From assembly GCA_003209755.1 (NCBI GenBank), contig QCPD01000001.1, forward strand, positions 124,001-188,000: DNA of 64,000 nucleotides, in the 5' to 3' direction. Below the pieces are notes generated by a model that saw nothing but the letters and a program-made list of their open reading frames with translations, did no database searches and was not told the origin of the DNA. The stretch is from Prochlorococcus sp. AG-436-C14. GTDB lineage: Bacteria; Cyanobacteriota; Cyanobacteriia; PCC-6307; Cyanobiaceae. The translations under genes were made by a program, and so were the position numbers. Every line of letters starts with the position of its first letter. Within the stretch, counting starts at the first letter, position 1. Shown piece after piece: positions 7,816 to 19,656 of the stretch.

Positions 7816-9441
7816 ATGGAAAAGAATAAAATCAATCAATTCGAAAACATCAATCAAACTGAGATTGATACAAATGATTTTGGAACATTAGCCATCGATT
7901 TAGGCAGTTCAACAACAGTAGTTGTTTTTCAAAAAGAGCATGGTCAACCTCCTGAACTTTTAGATCTTCCTCCAATTAGTCGAGCTCCTGGAGAGGTCCC
8001 AAGCTTAATTTGGGAATCATCAGAAAAAGAAGGATGCTATTTGATTGGACAACAAATTATAGATTTAAACCTAATTAATGAAAAAGGAAATAACTTAAGT
8101 CAAGACTTTAAAAGATGGATAGGAACTTATGAAATTGAACCAATTTATGATTCGAAAATCTCCCCAGAAAAAGCAGGAGAGATTTTAATTCACAATATTT
8201 GGGAGAAAGTCTCTGCGAAGGTAAAAATCAAAAGACTGGTATTAACAGCGCCTGTAGATACATATCGAGAATATAGAACTTGGTTAGTCAATGTATGCAA
8301 TTCTTTAGATGTAAAAGAAATTGCATTAGTTGATGAACCTACAGCTGCTGCAATGGGCGCTGGATTGGAGCCTGGGTCAACATTGCTTGTTTTAGATTTT
8401 GGAGGAAGCACAATCGATATGTCAATTGTTGCTTTAGAGGGAGGAGAAGGACAGGCTTCACCAATTGCGCAACTTGTTAGATTTGATGGAAATAATTTAG
8501 AGGGAAAAAGTACACAAGTTCTTCGAACAGCAAAAGTTCTAAGTAAAGCAGGACTTCGGTTAGGCGGAAAAGATATAGACAGATGGATATCTCATCATTT
8601 GTTACCAAAAGAAAAGTCAACCAATTCAATCTTGAGAAAGGCAGAGGAACTCAAATGTGAATTAAGCAATATAAATATAAAAGAGACATTAGTTATCACT
8701 AAACAAGTACAAAACAATCAGAATGAAGAAAAGTTTTTAAAACTATCAAAAAAAGGACTTGAAGAATTACTTATAGAAAAAGGGCTTTTGAAAAGTATAG
8801 AAAAGCTTTTTAATCAAACAATTAATATCGCAAAACGAAATTCTTTTGAATTAAAAGATCTTGATGGTGTTGTCTTAGTCGGAGGAGGGTCTCGAATTCC
8901 TTTGATTAAAAATTATTTAATGAATATCTGCAATTCCATACCTTTTTTGACTCCTCCCCCTATTGAAGCAATTGCATTGGGAGCATTAAATCTCACTCCA
9001 GGTGTTCAAATAAAAGATGTTCTTAACAAAGGAATAAGTTTAAGATGCTGGAATAAAAAAAATGAAAAGCACATATGGCATCCTCTTTTTCTAGCGGGTC
9101 AAACGTGGCCAACAAATAAACCTTTAGAAATAATTTTAGCCGCAAGTATAAATAATCAATTAAGCATAGATTTAATAATTGGAGAACCTCAGGAAGAGGG
9201 ATCAAATGAAATTATTTATATTAATGGATTACCCACTTTAACAGCAATAGAATCAAAAGATAAAATCAAGAGAATAAACGATACTATTATTTCAATTCCT
9301 CTAGATCCTCCTGGTGAAATTGGTCAAGATTGTATTAAATTAATTTTTAATATTAATAATAATTGTCAACTTGAGGTTGAAGGTTTCGATTTACGAAGTG
9401 ATAAAGAAATAACCAGTCAAAATCTTGGGCAAATCAGATAA
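7816..9441 (+). CDS. Hsp70-family (DnaK-like) protein
   Basis: This protein has the actin-like ATPase fold of Hsp70. Phosphate-1 loop: LAIDLGSSTTVVVFQ (residues 25-39). Phosphate-2 region: LVDEPTAAAMGAGLE followed by LLVLDFGGSTIDMSIV (about 175-210). Adenosine motif: GVVLVGGGSRIPLIK (about 355). At 541 residues it is shorter than DnaK (about 630) and lacks the typical EEVD-like or glycine-rich tail. The C-terminal 150 residues form a divergent substrate-binding region. It is a variant paralogue rather than the housekeeping DnaK. It is divergent from rpoZ and monocistronic. Clients are unknown. Confidence 0.85.
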   Translation: MEKNKINQFENINQTEIDTNDFGTLAIDLGSSTTVVVFQKEHGQPPELLDLPPISRAPGEVPSLIWESSEKEGCYLIGQQIIDLNLINEKGNNLSQDFKRWIGTYEIEPIYDSKISPEKAGEILIHNIWEKVSAKVKIKRLVLTAPVDTYREYRTWLVNVCNSLDVKEIALVDEPTAAAMGAGLEPGSTLLVLDFGGSTIDMSIVALEGGEGQASPIAQLVRFDGNNLEGKSTQVLRTAKVLSKAGLRLGGKDIDRWISHHLLPKEKSTNSILRKAEELKCELSNINIKETLVITKQVQNNQNEEKFLKLSKKGLEELLIEKGLLKSIEKLFNQTINIAKRNSFELKDLDGVVLVGGGSRIPLIKNYLMNICNSIPFLTPPPIEAIALGALNLTPGVQIKDVLNKGISLRCWNKKNEKHIWHPLFLAGQTWPTNKPLEIILAASINNQLSIDLIIGEPQEEGSNEIIYINGLPTLTAIESKDKIKRINDTIISIPLDPPGEIGQDCIKLIFNINNNCQLEVEGFDLRSDKEITSQNLGQIR

Positions 9442-9464
9442 CTATCTAATATTTTTAATATTAA

Positions 9465-10017
9465 TCACTTATATTTTTTACATAAGAATATATCTTCTTC
9501 ACCATCAACTTCTCTCAATCTAAGATCAATAGTTTCATCTTTACTAGTTGGAAATACGCGTCCACAAAAGTCTGTTTGAATTGGAACTTCTCTATGACCC
9601 CTATCTACCATTACAAGAAGCGAAACTCTTTTTGCCCTTCCCCATTAATGCAGGGCTTCCAATGCAGCTTTGATCGTTCTAACTGTAAACATAACGTCAT
9701 CAATTAAAACAACTTCTCTATTATCAAAAGAGGTAGGAAAATCAGTTAATTAATCAATGCGAGTAACAACCCTCGCAAGATCATCTCTATCAAAATAGGA
9801 TCCAAGCAACCATTTTCTACAGGCTGGCCAGAAAATTCCTCTAAATAATTTGCTAATAATTTAGATAAATAAACTCCCCTAGTTGGTATTCCAAAAAGCA
9901 ATAAAGCACTTATTTTTGGAAGCTTTTCCAAAATTTGAGAAGCCAATTTTTTATGGTTCTATCAAGTTCTTTTTTTGAGAGGATTTCTATCTCTTTTTTT
10001 ACGGCCTCATCTGGCAT
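9465..10017 (-). pseudogene. pyrR: Decayed pyrR (pyrimidine regulator/uracil phosphoribosyltransferase)
   Basis: Joining three frames on the minus strand rebuilds a PyrR-like protein of about 184 codons, the family's normal length. Frame A (from 10017) gives MPDEAVKKEIEILSKKELDR. A shift near 9947-9953, by an A-run, leads to frame B, LASQILEKLPKISALLLFGIPTRG. A second shift near 9800 leads to frame C, FDRDDLARVVTRID, then VVLIDDVMFTVRTIKAAL and DRGHREVPIQTDF. Frame C holds TAA stops at 9752-9750 and 9647-9645. The PRPP-loop TGRT is TVRT. Two shifts, two stops and a changed active-site glycine mark a pseudogene. The ORF-track entry at 9746-9946 is only the middle fragment. Confidence 0.85.
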
Positions 10018-10074
10018 ATTTTAAAGTCCAAAAATTTAATTTTTTCTTAGGAATAGCTGAAATACTTTTTTAAT

Positions 10075-10127
10075 CTAATAGGGAAAAGCTAACCAAACAT
10101 CAAAGTATTAGCCTGTTTCCCTATTAG
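10075..10127 (+). promoter_or_regulatory. Long hairpin in the gpmI leader
   Basis: A perfect 12-base inverted repeat, CTAATAGGGAAA (10075-10086) and TTTCCCTATTAG (10116-10127), encloses a further 5-base pair GCTAA (10088-10092)/TTAGC (10108-10112) and a 15-base loop. It ends about 50 bases before the gpmI start and about 58 bases from the pyrR remnant start. No T-run follows on either strand, so it is not an ordinary intrinsic terminator. It may be a structured 5' leader, a processing site or a protein-binding palindrome. No known riboswitch is recognised. Confidence 0.6.
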
Positions 10128-10177
10128 GAAGTAATTTAATACCAAAGAGAAACATTATTAGGAGCCAATTTCTTTGA

Positions 10178-11803
10178 ATGTCAAGCAGTAAAGCCGCTGT
10201 TTCAATAAACAAAGGTAAAGTAGCGCCAGTCGTATTGGCGATACTGGATGGGTGGGGGCACTCTGAAGAAACTCTTCACAATTCTATTAAACAAGCATCT
10301 ACTCCTGTAATGGATGCTCTATGGCATGCATATCCCCATACTCTTATTGAAGCGAGCGGAGCAGATGTTGGACTACCAGATAATCAAATGGGAAACTCTG
10401 AAGTTGGTCATCTAACTATTGGGGCAGGGAGGATAATTCAGCAAGAATTGGTTCGAATATCTAATACAGTGAAAGAAAATAAATTAAATGAAAATCCTGC
10501 TCTGAATAAATTTTCTAAAACTTTAAAAAAGAGAGGCGGAACTCTACATATCATGGGACTTTGCTCCGATGGAGGGGTCCATAGCCATATCAATCATTTG
10601 TGCGGTTTAATTCAATGGGCTGCCGAAAAAGACTTAACAAATGTCTCATTACACCTTTTTACTGATGGAAGAGACACTTCAGCAAAGAGCGCTTCAAAAT
10701 ATATAAAGAAAGTTAAAAATACAATCAATTCCACTGGCGTAGGAGAGATTTCATCAGTTTGCGGAAGATATTGGGCTATGGATCGAGATAATCGATGGGA
10801 AAGGACTTTGAAAGCTTATGAATTACTTACAGATCCAAGCTTTATAATTAGCGATCTTTCCGCAGAAGATAGCTTAAATAAAAGCTATGAAGAAGGCATA
10901 ACTGATGAATTTGTTGAACCGGTTAGGCTTTCCTCCTCCTTCTTAAAGGATGGAGATGGAGTAGTTTTCTTTAACTTTCGCCCCGACAGAGCAAGGCAAT
11001 TAGTAAAGGCTCTTAAGTTAAAAGATTTTGATGGCTTTGAAAGAAAAAACAAAATAGATATTGATGTTCTGACTTTTACACAATACGAATCAGGTCTTCC
11101 AGTGTCAGTTGCTTTTCCACCTGAGCCACTGAATGATTTATTAGGTCAAGTTGTCTCTAGTCATGGACTAAATCAATATCGGACAGCTGAAACCGAGAAA
11201 TATCCACACGTAACATATTTTTTAAATGGAGGTATTGAAAAGCCATTAAAAGGAGAGGTAAGACACCTTGTACCATCTCCAAGAGTTGCAACTTATGATC
11301 TACAGCCCGAAATGTCAGCAGACGAGCTAACTGAAAGTTGCATCAAAGCAATTGAATCTGGGATTTACTCATTAGTTGTAATTAATTTTGCTAATCCCGA
11401 TATGGTTGGACATTCAGGAATAATGCAAGCAGCTATAAAAGCCAATGAAAAAGTTGATACCTGCGTTGGGAAATTATTAAATTCAATAGGTAAGTTAGGA
11501 GGATCACTTCTAATAACAGCTGATCACGGTAATTCTGAAATGATGGTAGGTCCAGATGGTCAACCATGGACCGCTCATACAACAAATCCTGTGCCAGTTA
11601 TACTTGTAGAGGGAGAAAAACGTAAATTAAAAGGATATGGCAATGACATAAAACTTAGAGAGTGCGGAGGTGGATTATCTGATTTAGCTCCAACTCTTCT
11701 ACACCTATTAAATTTACCAAAACCAAAAGCAATGACTGGCTCAACACTTATTGAACCAATTAACTTACCTAAGAAGCCAAATCTTATTCCTCAACCCGCA
11801 TAA
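10178..11803 (+). CDS. gpmI: 2,3-bisphosphoglycerate-independent phosphoglycerate mutase
   Basis: Interconverts 3- and 2-phosphoglycerate in glycolysis, with two Mn ions and a phosphoserine intermediate. The metal-binding start is [14 protein letters not shown] (about residues 18-31). The catalytic-serine region is [18 protein letters not shown] (about 69-86). The second metal motif is [10 protein letters not shown] (about 448). The 541-residue length is as expected for cyanobacteria. ATG 10178 is preceded by an AGGAG ribosome-binding site. secG starts 11 bases downstream, so the two are likely one transcript. Confidence 0.96.
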   Translation: MSSSKAAVSINKGKVAPVVLAILDGWGHSEETLHNSIKQASTPVMDALWHAYPHTLIEASGADVGLPDNQMGNSEVGHLTIGAGRIIQQELVRISNTVKENKLNENPALNKFSKTLKKRGGTLHIMGLCSDGGVHSHINHLCGLIQWAAEKDLTNVSLHLFTDGRDTSAKSASKYIKKVKNTINSTGVGEISSVCGRYWAMDRDNRWERTLKAYELLTDPSFIISDLSAEDSLNKSYEEGITDEFVEPVRLSSSFLKDGDGVVFFNFRPDRARQLVKALKLKDFDGFERKNKIDIDVLTFTQYESGLPVSVAFPPEPLNDLLGQVVSSHGLNQYRTAETEKYPHVTYFLNGGIEKPLKGEVRHLVPSPRVATYDLQPEMSADELTESCIKAIESGIYSLVVINFANPDMVGHSGIMQAAIKANEKVDTCVGKLLNSIGKLGGSLLITADHGNSEMMVGPDGQPWTAHTTNPVPVILVEGEKRKLKGYGNDIKLRECGGGLSDLAPTLLHLLNLPKPKAMTGSTLIEPINLPKKPNLIPQPA

Positions 11804-11814
11804 TAAATAAAAAA

Positions 11815-12045
11815 ATGATCATTCCACTTTTATCCTGGGCATGGGCAATTTCAGGGGTTTTTCTAATTCTATTAGTTCTTCTTCATAGCCCAAAAGGTGA
11901 TGGGATGGGTGGCTTAGCATCTAGCGGAAGCTCTATGTTCACAAGTGCCAGTAGTGCAGAATCCACTTTAAACAGAGCGACCTGGGCATGTCTTATATTG
12001 TTTTTAACCCTTGCCATTATTCTTAGTGCAGGATGGTTGAAATAA
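11815..12045 (+). CDS. secG: Preprotein translocase subunit SecG
   Basis: SecG assists SecYE in protein export at the plasma or thylakoid membrane. The 76-residue protein has two membrane helices (about residues 5-22 and 55-74) around the conserved loop LLHSPKGDGMGGLASSGSSMFTS, which is typical of SecG. It lies directly after gpmI, with an 11-base gap. A weak stem follows the stop codon. Confidence 0.93.
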   Translation: MIIPLLSWAWAISGVFLILLVLLHSPKGDGMGGLASSGSSMFTSASSAESTLNRATWACLILFLTLAIILSAGWLK

Positions 12046-12063
12046 GTTTTCAAACTTATTTTT
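12041..12063 (+). terminator. Possible intrinsic terminator after secG
   Basis: AATAAGTTT and AAACTTATT form a 9-base AT-rich stem with a tight two-base centre, and a short T-run follows (12061-12063). It overlaps the secG stop codon. The stem has little G/C, so it would be weak. Confidence 0.45.
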
Positions 12064-12260
12064 AAGTCTAGCTTTATTTAATAGAGAGAAAAATAAGCAA
12101 TTATCAATCAAAGTCAATATATATAGTTAGCTAAATTCCTACAGGATGTTTTCATGTAGAAAGTTCTTAAAAGATTATTCTTAACTTTGTTATGAGAGAA
12201 AAATCACCTCACTAGTAACCAGAAGGAAAGATAAAATGTTAAAAACATTATAAACTGGCA

Positions 12261-12290
12261 ATAAAAAAGGACTGAGCATAAACCCAGTCC
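12261..12290 (-). terminator. Intrinsic terminator of the groES-groEL operon
   Basis: On the minus strand GGACTG (12290-12285) pairs with CAGTCC (12274-12269) across a 10-base loop and is followed by six T residues. It lies about 40 bases downstream of the groEL stop, the right place and orientation for the operon's terminator. Confidence 0.85.
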
Positions 12291-12328
12291 ATAATGTTGA
12301 TTAAAGTAATATTTGATCCCGAATTAAA

Positions 12329-13975
<1,647 letters not shown>

Positions 13976-14023
13976 TTAATTTCGAAAAGTTTTTTTGGTT
14001 TGGACTACAGCAAAAGCTGAGTT

Positions 14024-14335
14024 TTAATTGACGACAGCAAGAATGTCTTTCTCAGAGAGAAGTACATATTCATCGCTGCCAAGCTTGATATCAGTACCTG
14101 CGTACTTACTGTAGAGAACCTTGTCTCCAACACTTACTTCAGGAGATTGACGTGAACCATCCTCGTTACGTTTTCCAGGACCAACCTGAGCAACTTCTCC
14201 GACTTGAGGTTTCTCTTTAGCAGTGTCAGGAAGCAATATGCCTCCCGCGGTCTTCTCTTCTGATTCCGAAACTTTTACAAATACACGATCTCCAAGTGGC
14301 TTAACAGTGGAGACGCTGAGAGATACAGCTGCCAT
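14024..14335 (-). CDS. groS: Co-chaperonin GroES (10 kDa)
   Basis: Caps the GroEL ring. The 103-residue sequence has the GroES core [11 protein letters not shown] (about residues 12-22), the mobile loop [17 protein letters not shown] (about 27-43), [10 protein letters not shown] and the closing [33 protein letters not shown]. It is the first gene of groESL. Its upstream region of about 225 bases, shared with the divergent atpD gene, contains a K-box-like and a weak CIRCE-like element, so light and heat control is likely. Confidence 0.97.
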
Positions 14336-14369
14336 AAATTAGTGCAGTAGCAAAAAAAACAAAAAGCGC

Positions 14370-14397
14370 TTAGCGCTCACTCGATAAAGAGTATTAC
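14370..14397 (-). promoter_or_regulatory. Degenerate CIRCE-like inverted repeat upstream of groES
   Basis: TTAGCGCTC (14370-14378), ten bases, then GAGTATTAC (14389-14397), compared with the HrcA operator TTAGCACTC-N9-GAGTGCTAA. The left half matches 8 of 9, the right only 6 of 9, and the spacer is one base too long. It sits 35 bases before the groES start, where a CIRCE would be. It may be a decayed operator or chance. Confidence 0.35.
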
Positions 14398-14454
14398 TCA
14401 TTACCAACGGTATTAATTTATGCATCTAAGTACGCTCTAGACCACATATATTCT

Positions 14455-14470
14455 GTGCGGTTGACCGAAC
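14455..14470 (-). promoter_or_regulatory. K-box-like element upstream of groESL
   Basis: On the minus strand GTTCGG-TCAA-CCGCAC fits the cyanobacterial K-box consensus, GTTCGG-NNAN-CCNNAC as I recall it, at every specified base. The K-box is associated with light-responsive groESL expression. The element is 120 bases before groES, in the same orientation, and about 90 bases from the divergent atpD start. Confidence 0.6.
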
Positions 14471-14499
14471 ACTAAAAAAAAATGCCTGTGGAGTGGTAG

Positions 14500-16026
<1,527 letters not shown>

Positions 16027-16083
16027 AAATCTTTTTTCCTACTCAATCACCTTCAGTCAACGTTTTTCTAAAATCCCCAAGAA

Positions 16084-16491
16084 ATGTCTTTAACTCTACG
16101 AGTTCTTGCTCCTGATCAGAGCGTATTTGACGATACTGCTGATGAAATAATACTTCCAAGCACTACGGGGCTATTGGGAGTATTACCTGGTCACATTTCA
16201 ATGGTTACTGCTATTGATTTTGGTGTATTAAGGGTTTTTAAAAACGGTAATTGGGATTCAATAGCACTAAGCGGGGGTTTCGCAGAAGTGGAATCCAATG
16301 AAGTTACAGTTTTAGTAAACAAAGCTGAGATGGGAAAAAATATTGACTCTGCTAAAGCTGAAGCTGAATTAGAACAAGCTAAAAATCAACTAAGTCAAAC
16401 TCAGGATAAAGCAACTTCCCCTGAAAAAATCAAAGCTCAAGAAGCATTAAACAAAGCTAAAGCTTGGTTTAATGCTTCAAAATCTGACTAA
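16084..16491 (+). CDS. atpC: ATP synthase subunit epsilon
   Basis: Central-stalk subunit that couples rotation and can inhibit ATP hydrolysis. The 135-residue protein has the N-terminal beta-sandwich (LTLRVLAPDQSVFDDTADEIILPSTTGLLGVLPGHISMVTAID) and a C-terminal alpha-helical hairpin rich in Ala, Glu and Lys (about residues 90-132). It begins 57 bases after atpD, and a strong terminator follows. Confidence 0.97.
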   Translation: MSLTLRVLAPDQSVFDDTADEIILPSTTGLLGVLPGHISMVTAIDFGVLRVFKNGNWDSIALSGGFAEVESNEVTVLVNKAEMGKNIDSAKAEAELEQAKNQLSQTQDKATSPEKIKAQEALNKAKAWFNASKSD

Positions 16492-16506
16492 AATTTCTAA
16501 AAGTTT

Positions 16507-16544
16507 AAAAAAAACCTTGAACAAAATTTTGTTCAAGGTTTTTT

Positions 16545-16546
<2 letters not shown>
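16507..16546 (+). terminator. Strong bidirectional intrinsic terminator
   Basis: A perfect 24-base palindrome, CCTTGAACAAAATTTTGTTCAAGG (12-base arms, 16515-16538), is flanked by eight A residues before and eight T residues after. It therefore terminates on both strands. It serves atpD-atpC and the convergent PSRP-3 gene, whose stop codon at 16545-16547 overlaps the T-run. Confidence 0.93.
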
Positions 16547-17063
<517 letters not shown>

Positions 17064-17247
17064 CTAACAAAATACTAACTTAACAGGGACTAGGACCTAT
17101 TTGAATTACTAGATTAGGAATTCAAAAGGTTTTCTACTATTCGATAATGATGGGGTTATGAAAGTAGAAAAATATTTGGGTTGATTTATTTATCATGAAC
17201 AATTTAATTAAATAGATTTTCTTAGAAATTTTCTAAAATAAATTCAA

Positions 17248-18600
17248 TCAATTTTCCAAATCAATCACATTCTTAGTCGCATTTCGACTCAATACTTCTA
17301 AAGAATCTTTTGTTACTAAAACATCATCTTCAATGCGAATCCCAATACCCTTCCACCTTTCATCTATCTCAGGCTGACCCTCTGGTACTGCTAAACGGTC
17401 ACTAATGTAGATACCAGGTTCGACTGTTAAAACCATTCCAGGTTCAAGCTTCAGATAATAATCACCAAGTCGATACGCCCCTACATCGTGAACATCTAGA
17501 CCTAACCAATGCCCGGTTCGATGCATATACAAATGAGAGTAAGCTTCTTGTTCAATTATCGAATCCACTTCACCAACTAGCAGACCAATATCAACTAAAC
17601 CCTCAACAAGATGCTTCAAGGCAGTCATATGAACATTCTCAGCGTTATTACCTGGGCGAACACATTGAATTGCGGCTTCTTGAGCTATTAGAGTAATTTC
17701 ATATAAAGCTTTTTGTTCTCCAGAAAATTTGCCATTAGCAGGAAAAGTTCTTGTAATGTCGCCATTGTAATAGTCTTCTAAAGAGCAACCGGCATCTATC
17801 AAAATAAGATCTCCATCTCTTATGAATGAATTATTTGCCGTGTAATGAAGTACACATGCATTGTCTCCTGAAGCAACTATTGAGCCATAAGCTGGTCCCC
17901 TTGTCCCTTTTTCAAGAAAGTATTTTTCTATTTGAGCTTGTAAATCTCTCTCATTCATCCCTGGGCGAGCAAATTCTCTAACTATTTCATGGCCCTCTGC
18001 AGAAATTTCTGATGCAATACGCATACGTTCTATCTCAAAATCATCCTTACGAAGTCTTAAATCATGAAGTATTGGGCAAGGTGCAATCATGGACAAAGGA
18101 GCGAAGCCACTTCTAGGAAGTTTTTGTAAATGCTCAGACCAAGTTTTCAAAACCAAAGGCTCCAAATGTGGATGTTTCCCAACTCGAAAAGCAATCCCTT
18201 CGGCTCCTTTTAAATAATGAGGCAAAAGGTTTGGCAATTCATTCAAAGGATGAGATATATCAACATCGAAATTATCTAAAACTCCTTTTGTTCCCCATCT
18301 AAAGCCTGTCCAAACTTCTGCACCAGACTCTTTGGGTAAGACAAATAGTACATATTGTTCTCCCTTGGGTTTATGAGGTAAAAACAAAGCTACTGCATTT
18401 GGCTCGTCAAAACCAGTTAAGTACCAAAAATCACTGTTTTGACGAAATGGGTAATCACAATCTGCGTGATGAGTGACTAATTCTGACGCTGGGATGACAG
18501 CTGCATGAGAACCTAAATGTGACAAAAATATGTCTCTTCGTCGACGAAAAATACTTGGATCAGCCACAAAAATACTCCTATTTACTCTTAAGGATGGCAA
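17248..18600 (-). CDS. pepP: Xaa-Pro aminopeptidase P
   Basis: Metallopeptidase of the M24B family that removes an N-terminal residue preceding proline. The 450-residue protein has the aminopeptidase P N-terminal domain (about residues 8-150, with RQNSDFWYLTGFDEP) and a pita-bread catalytic domain. Metal ligands are visible in LILIDAGCSLEDYYNGDITRTF (two Asp), HRTGHWLGLDVHDVG (His), LTVEPGIYI (Glu) and GIRIEDDVLV (Glu). It is monocistronic and divergent from the CNNM gene, 63 bases away. Confidence 0.95.
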   Translation of the reverse strand: MPSLRVNRSIFVADPSIFRRRRDIFLSHLGSHAAVIPASELVTHHADCDYPFRQNSDFWYLTGFDEPNAVALFLPHKPKGEQYVLFVLPKESGAEVWTGFRWGTKGVLDNFDVDISHPLNELPNLLPHYLKGAEGIAFRVGKHPHLEPLVLKTWSEHLQKLPRSGFAPLSMIAPCPILHDLRLRKDDFEIERMRIASEISAEGHEIVREFARPGMNERDLQAQIEKYFLEKGTRGPAYGSIVASGDNACVLHYTANNSFIRDGDLILIDAGCSLEDYYNGDITRTFPANGKFSGEQKALYEITLIAQEAAIQCVRPGNNAENVHMTALKHLVEGLVDIGLLVGEVDSIIEQEAYSHLYMHRTGHWLGLDVHDVGAYRLGDYYLKLEPGMVLTVEPGIYISDRLAVPEGQPEIDERWKGIGIRIEDDVLVTKDSLEVLSRNATKNVIDLEN

Positions 18601-18663
18601 TAGAACTAACTTAGTGGAAAAATAAAAGCAAAAGATCCAAACTCTTTAAAAAATCTCTAGGGA

Positions 18664-19656
18664 ATGGCCCAAGACATTCTGCTCTTAACTGCTCTTGTTG
18701 CGGTTGTTTTAATTGGTTCCGCAATGTGCTCAGGGATAGAGGCAGCGCTATTGGCTGTTAATCCATTACACGTGCATGAGCTAGCAAGAAGAAATCCAAA
18801 AGTATTAGGAGCTAGAAGATTAGAAAAATTACGTCACAGACTTGGAAGGACTTTAACTGTCGTAACAATTGCTAATAACAGCTTCAATATTTTTGGAAGC
18901 CTCATGGTTGGTAGCTACGCAAGTTTCATATTCCAAAATCGAATCGGATATCTAATGCCAATTTTTTCGATTGGCCTAACCATTCTTGTTTTGCTTCTTG
19001 GAGAAATTGTACCCAAAGCTCTTGGTACAAGACTTGCACTCCAAATCAGTTTAACTAGCGCTCCTATCCTGGATTTCTTAAGTATATTAATGAGACCATT
19101 GCTAATATTTCTTGAACGTCTATTGCCAATTATTACTGCAAAGAGTGAGCTAACAACAGACGAAGAAGAAATCAGACAGATGGCTAAACTTGGGTCTCAA
19201 ATTGGTCAAATTGAAGCAGACGAAGCTGCAATGATATCAAAGGTTTTCCAGCTAAATGATCTTACGGCTAAAGATCTTATGACCCCAAGAGTTGCTGCAC
19301 CTACACTCCCAGGACGAGTTTCTCTTCAATCTGTCAAATCAAACTTATTAGAGAATAATTCAACATGGTGGGTAATATTAGGTGAAGAAGTAGATAAGGT
19401 CGTTGGTGTTGCTAACCGTGAAAAGCTATTAACCTCTTTACTTCGAGGAGATTCCCATGTGACGCCCTACGAGCTAAGCGAAAATGTAGAGTTTGTACCC
19501 GAAATGATTAGAGTAGACAGATTACTTCTTGGATTTAATGACGACAAAAAAGGAGTCAGAGTTGTGGTAGATGAATTTGGAGGATTTGTTGGATTAGTAG
19601 GAGCAGAAGCAGTCTTAGCAGTATTAGCTGGGTGGTGGGGGAAATCTAAAGCATGA
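18664..19656 (+). CDS. CNNM (DUF21) membrane protein with CBS domains
   Basis: The N-terminal DUF21/CNNM transmembrane domain spans about residues 1-150, with hydrophobic segments and the typical SGIEAALLAVNPLHVHEL, ANNSFNIFGSLMVGS and LLLGEIVPKALG. Two CBS-like regulatory modules follow (about 195-325, beginning KDLMTPRVAAPTL). At 330 residues it lacks the C-terminal transporter-associated HlyC/CorC domain of longer relatives. The family is linked to Mg2+ or Co2+ handling, but the direction of transport is unsettled. Its stop overlaps the GTPase start (ATGA), implying coupling. Confidence 0.85.
   Translation: MAQDILLLTALVAVVLIGSAMCSGIEAALLAVNPLHVHELARRNPKVLGARRLEKLRHRLGRTLTVVTIANNSFNIFGSLMVGSYASFIFQNRIGYLMPIFSIGLTILVLLLGEIVPKALGTRLALQISLTSAPILDFLSILMRPLLIFLERLLPIITAKSELTTDEEEIRQMAKLGSQIGQIEADEAAMISKVFQLNDLTAKDLMTPRVAAPTLPGRVSLQSVKSNLLENNSTWWVILGEEVDKVVGVANREKLLTSLLRGDSHVTPYELSENVEFVPEMIRVDRLLLGFNDDKKGVRVVVDEFGGFVGLVGAEAVLAVLAGWWGKSKA

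Noticed and set aside
9746-9946. 66-codon minus ORF as an independent gene
   Set aside because: It is the middle fragment of the pyrR pseudogene; PyrR-like sequence continues in other frames on both sides.
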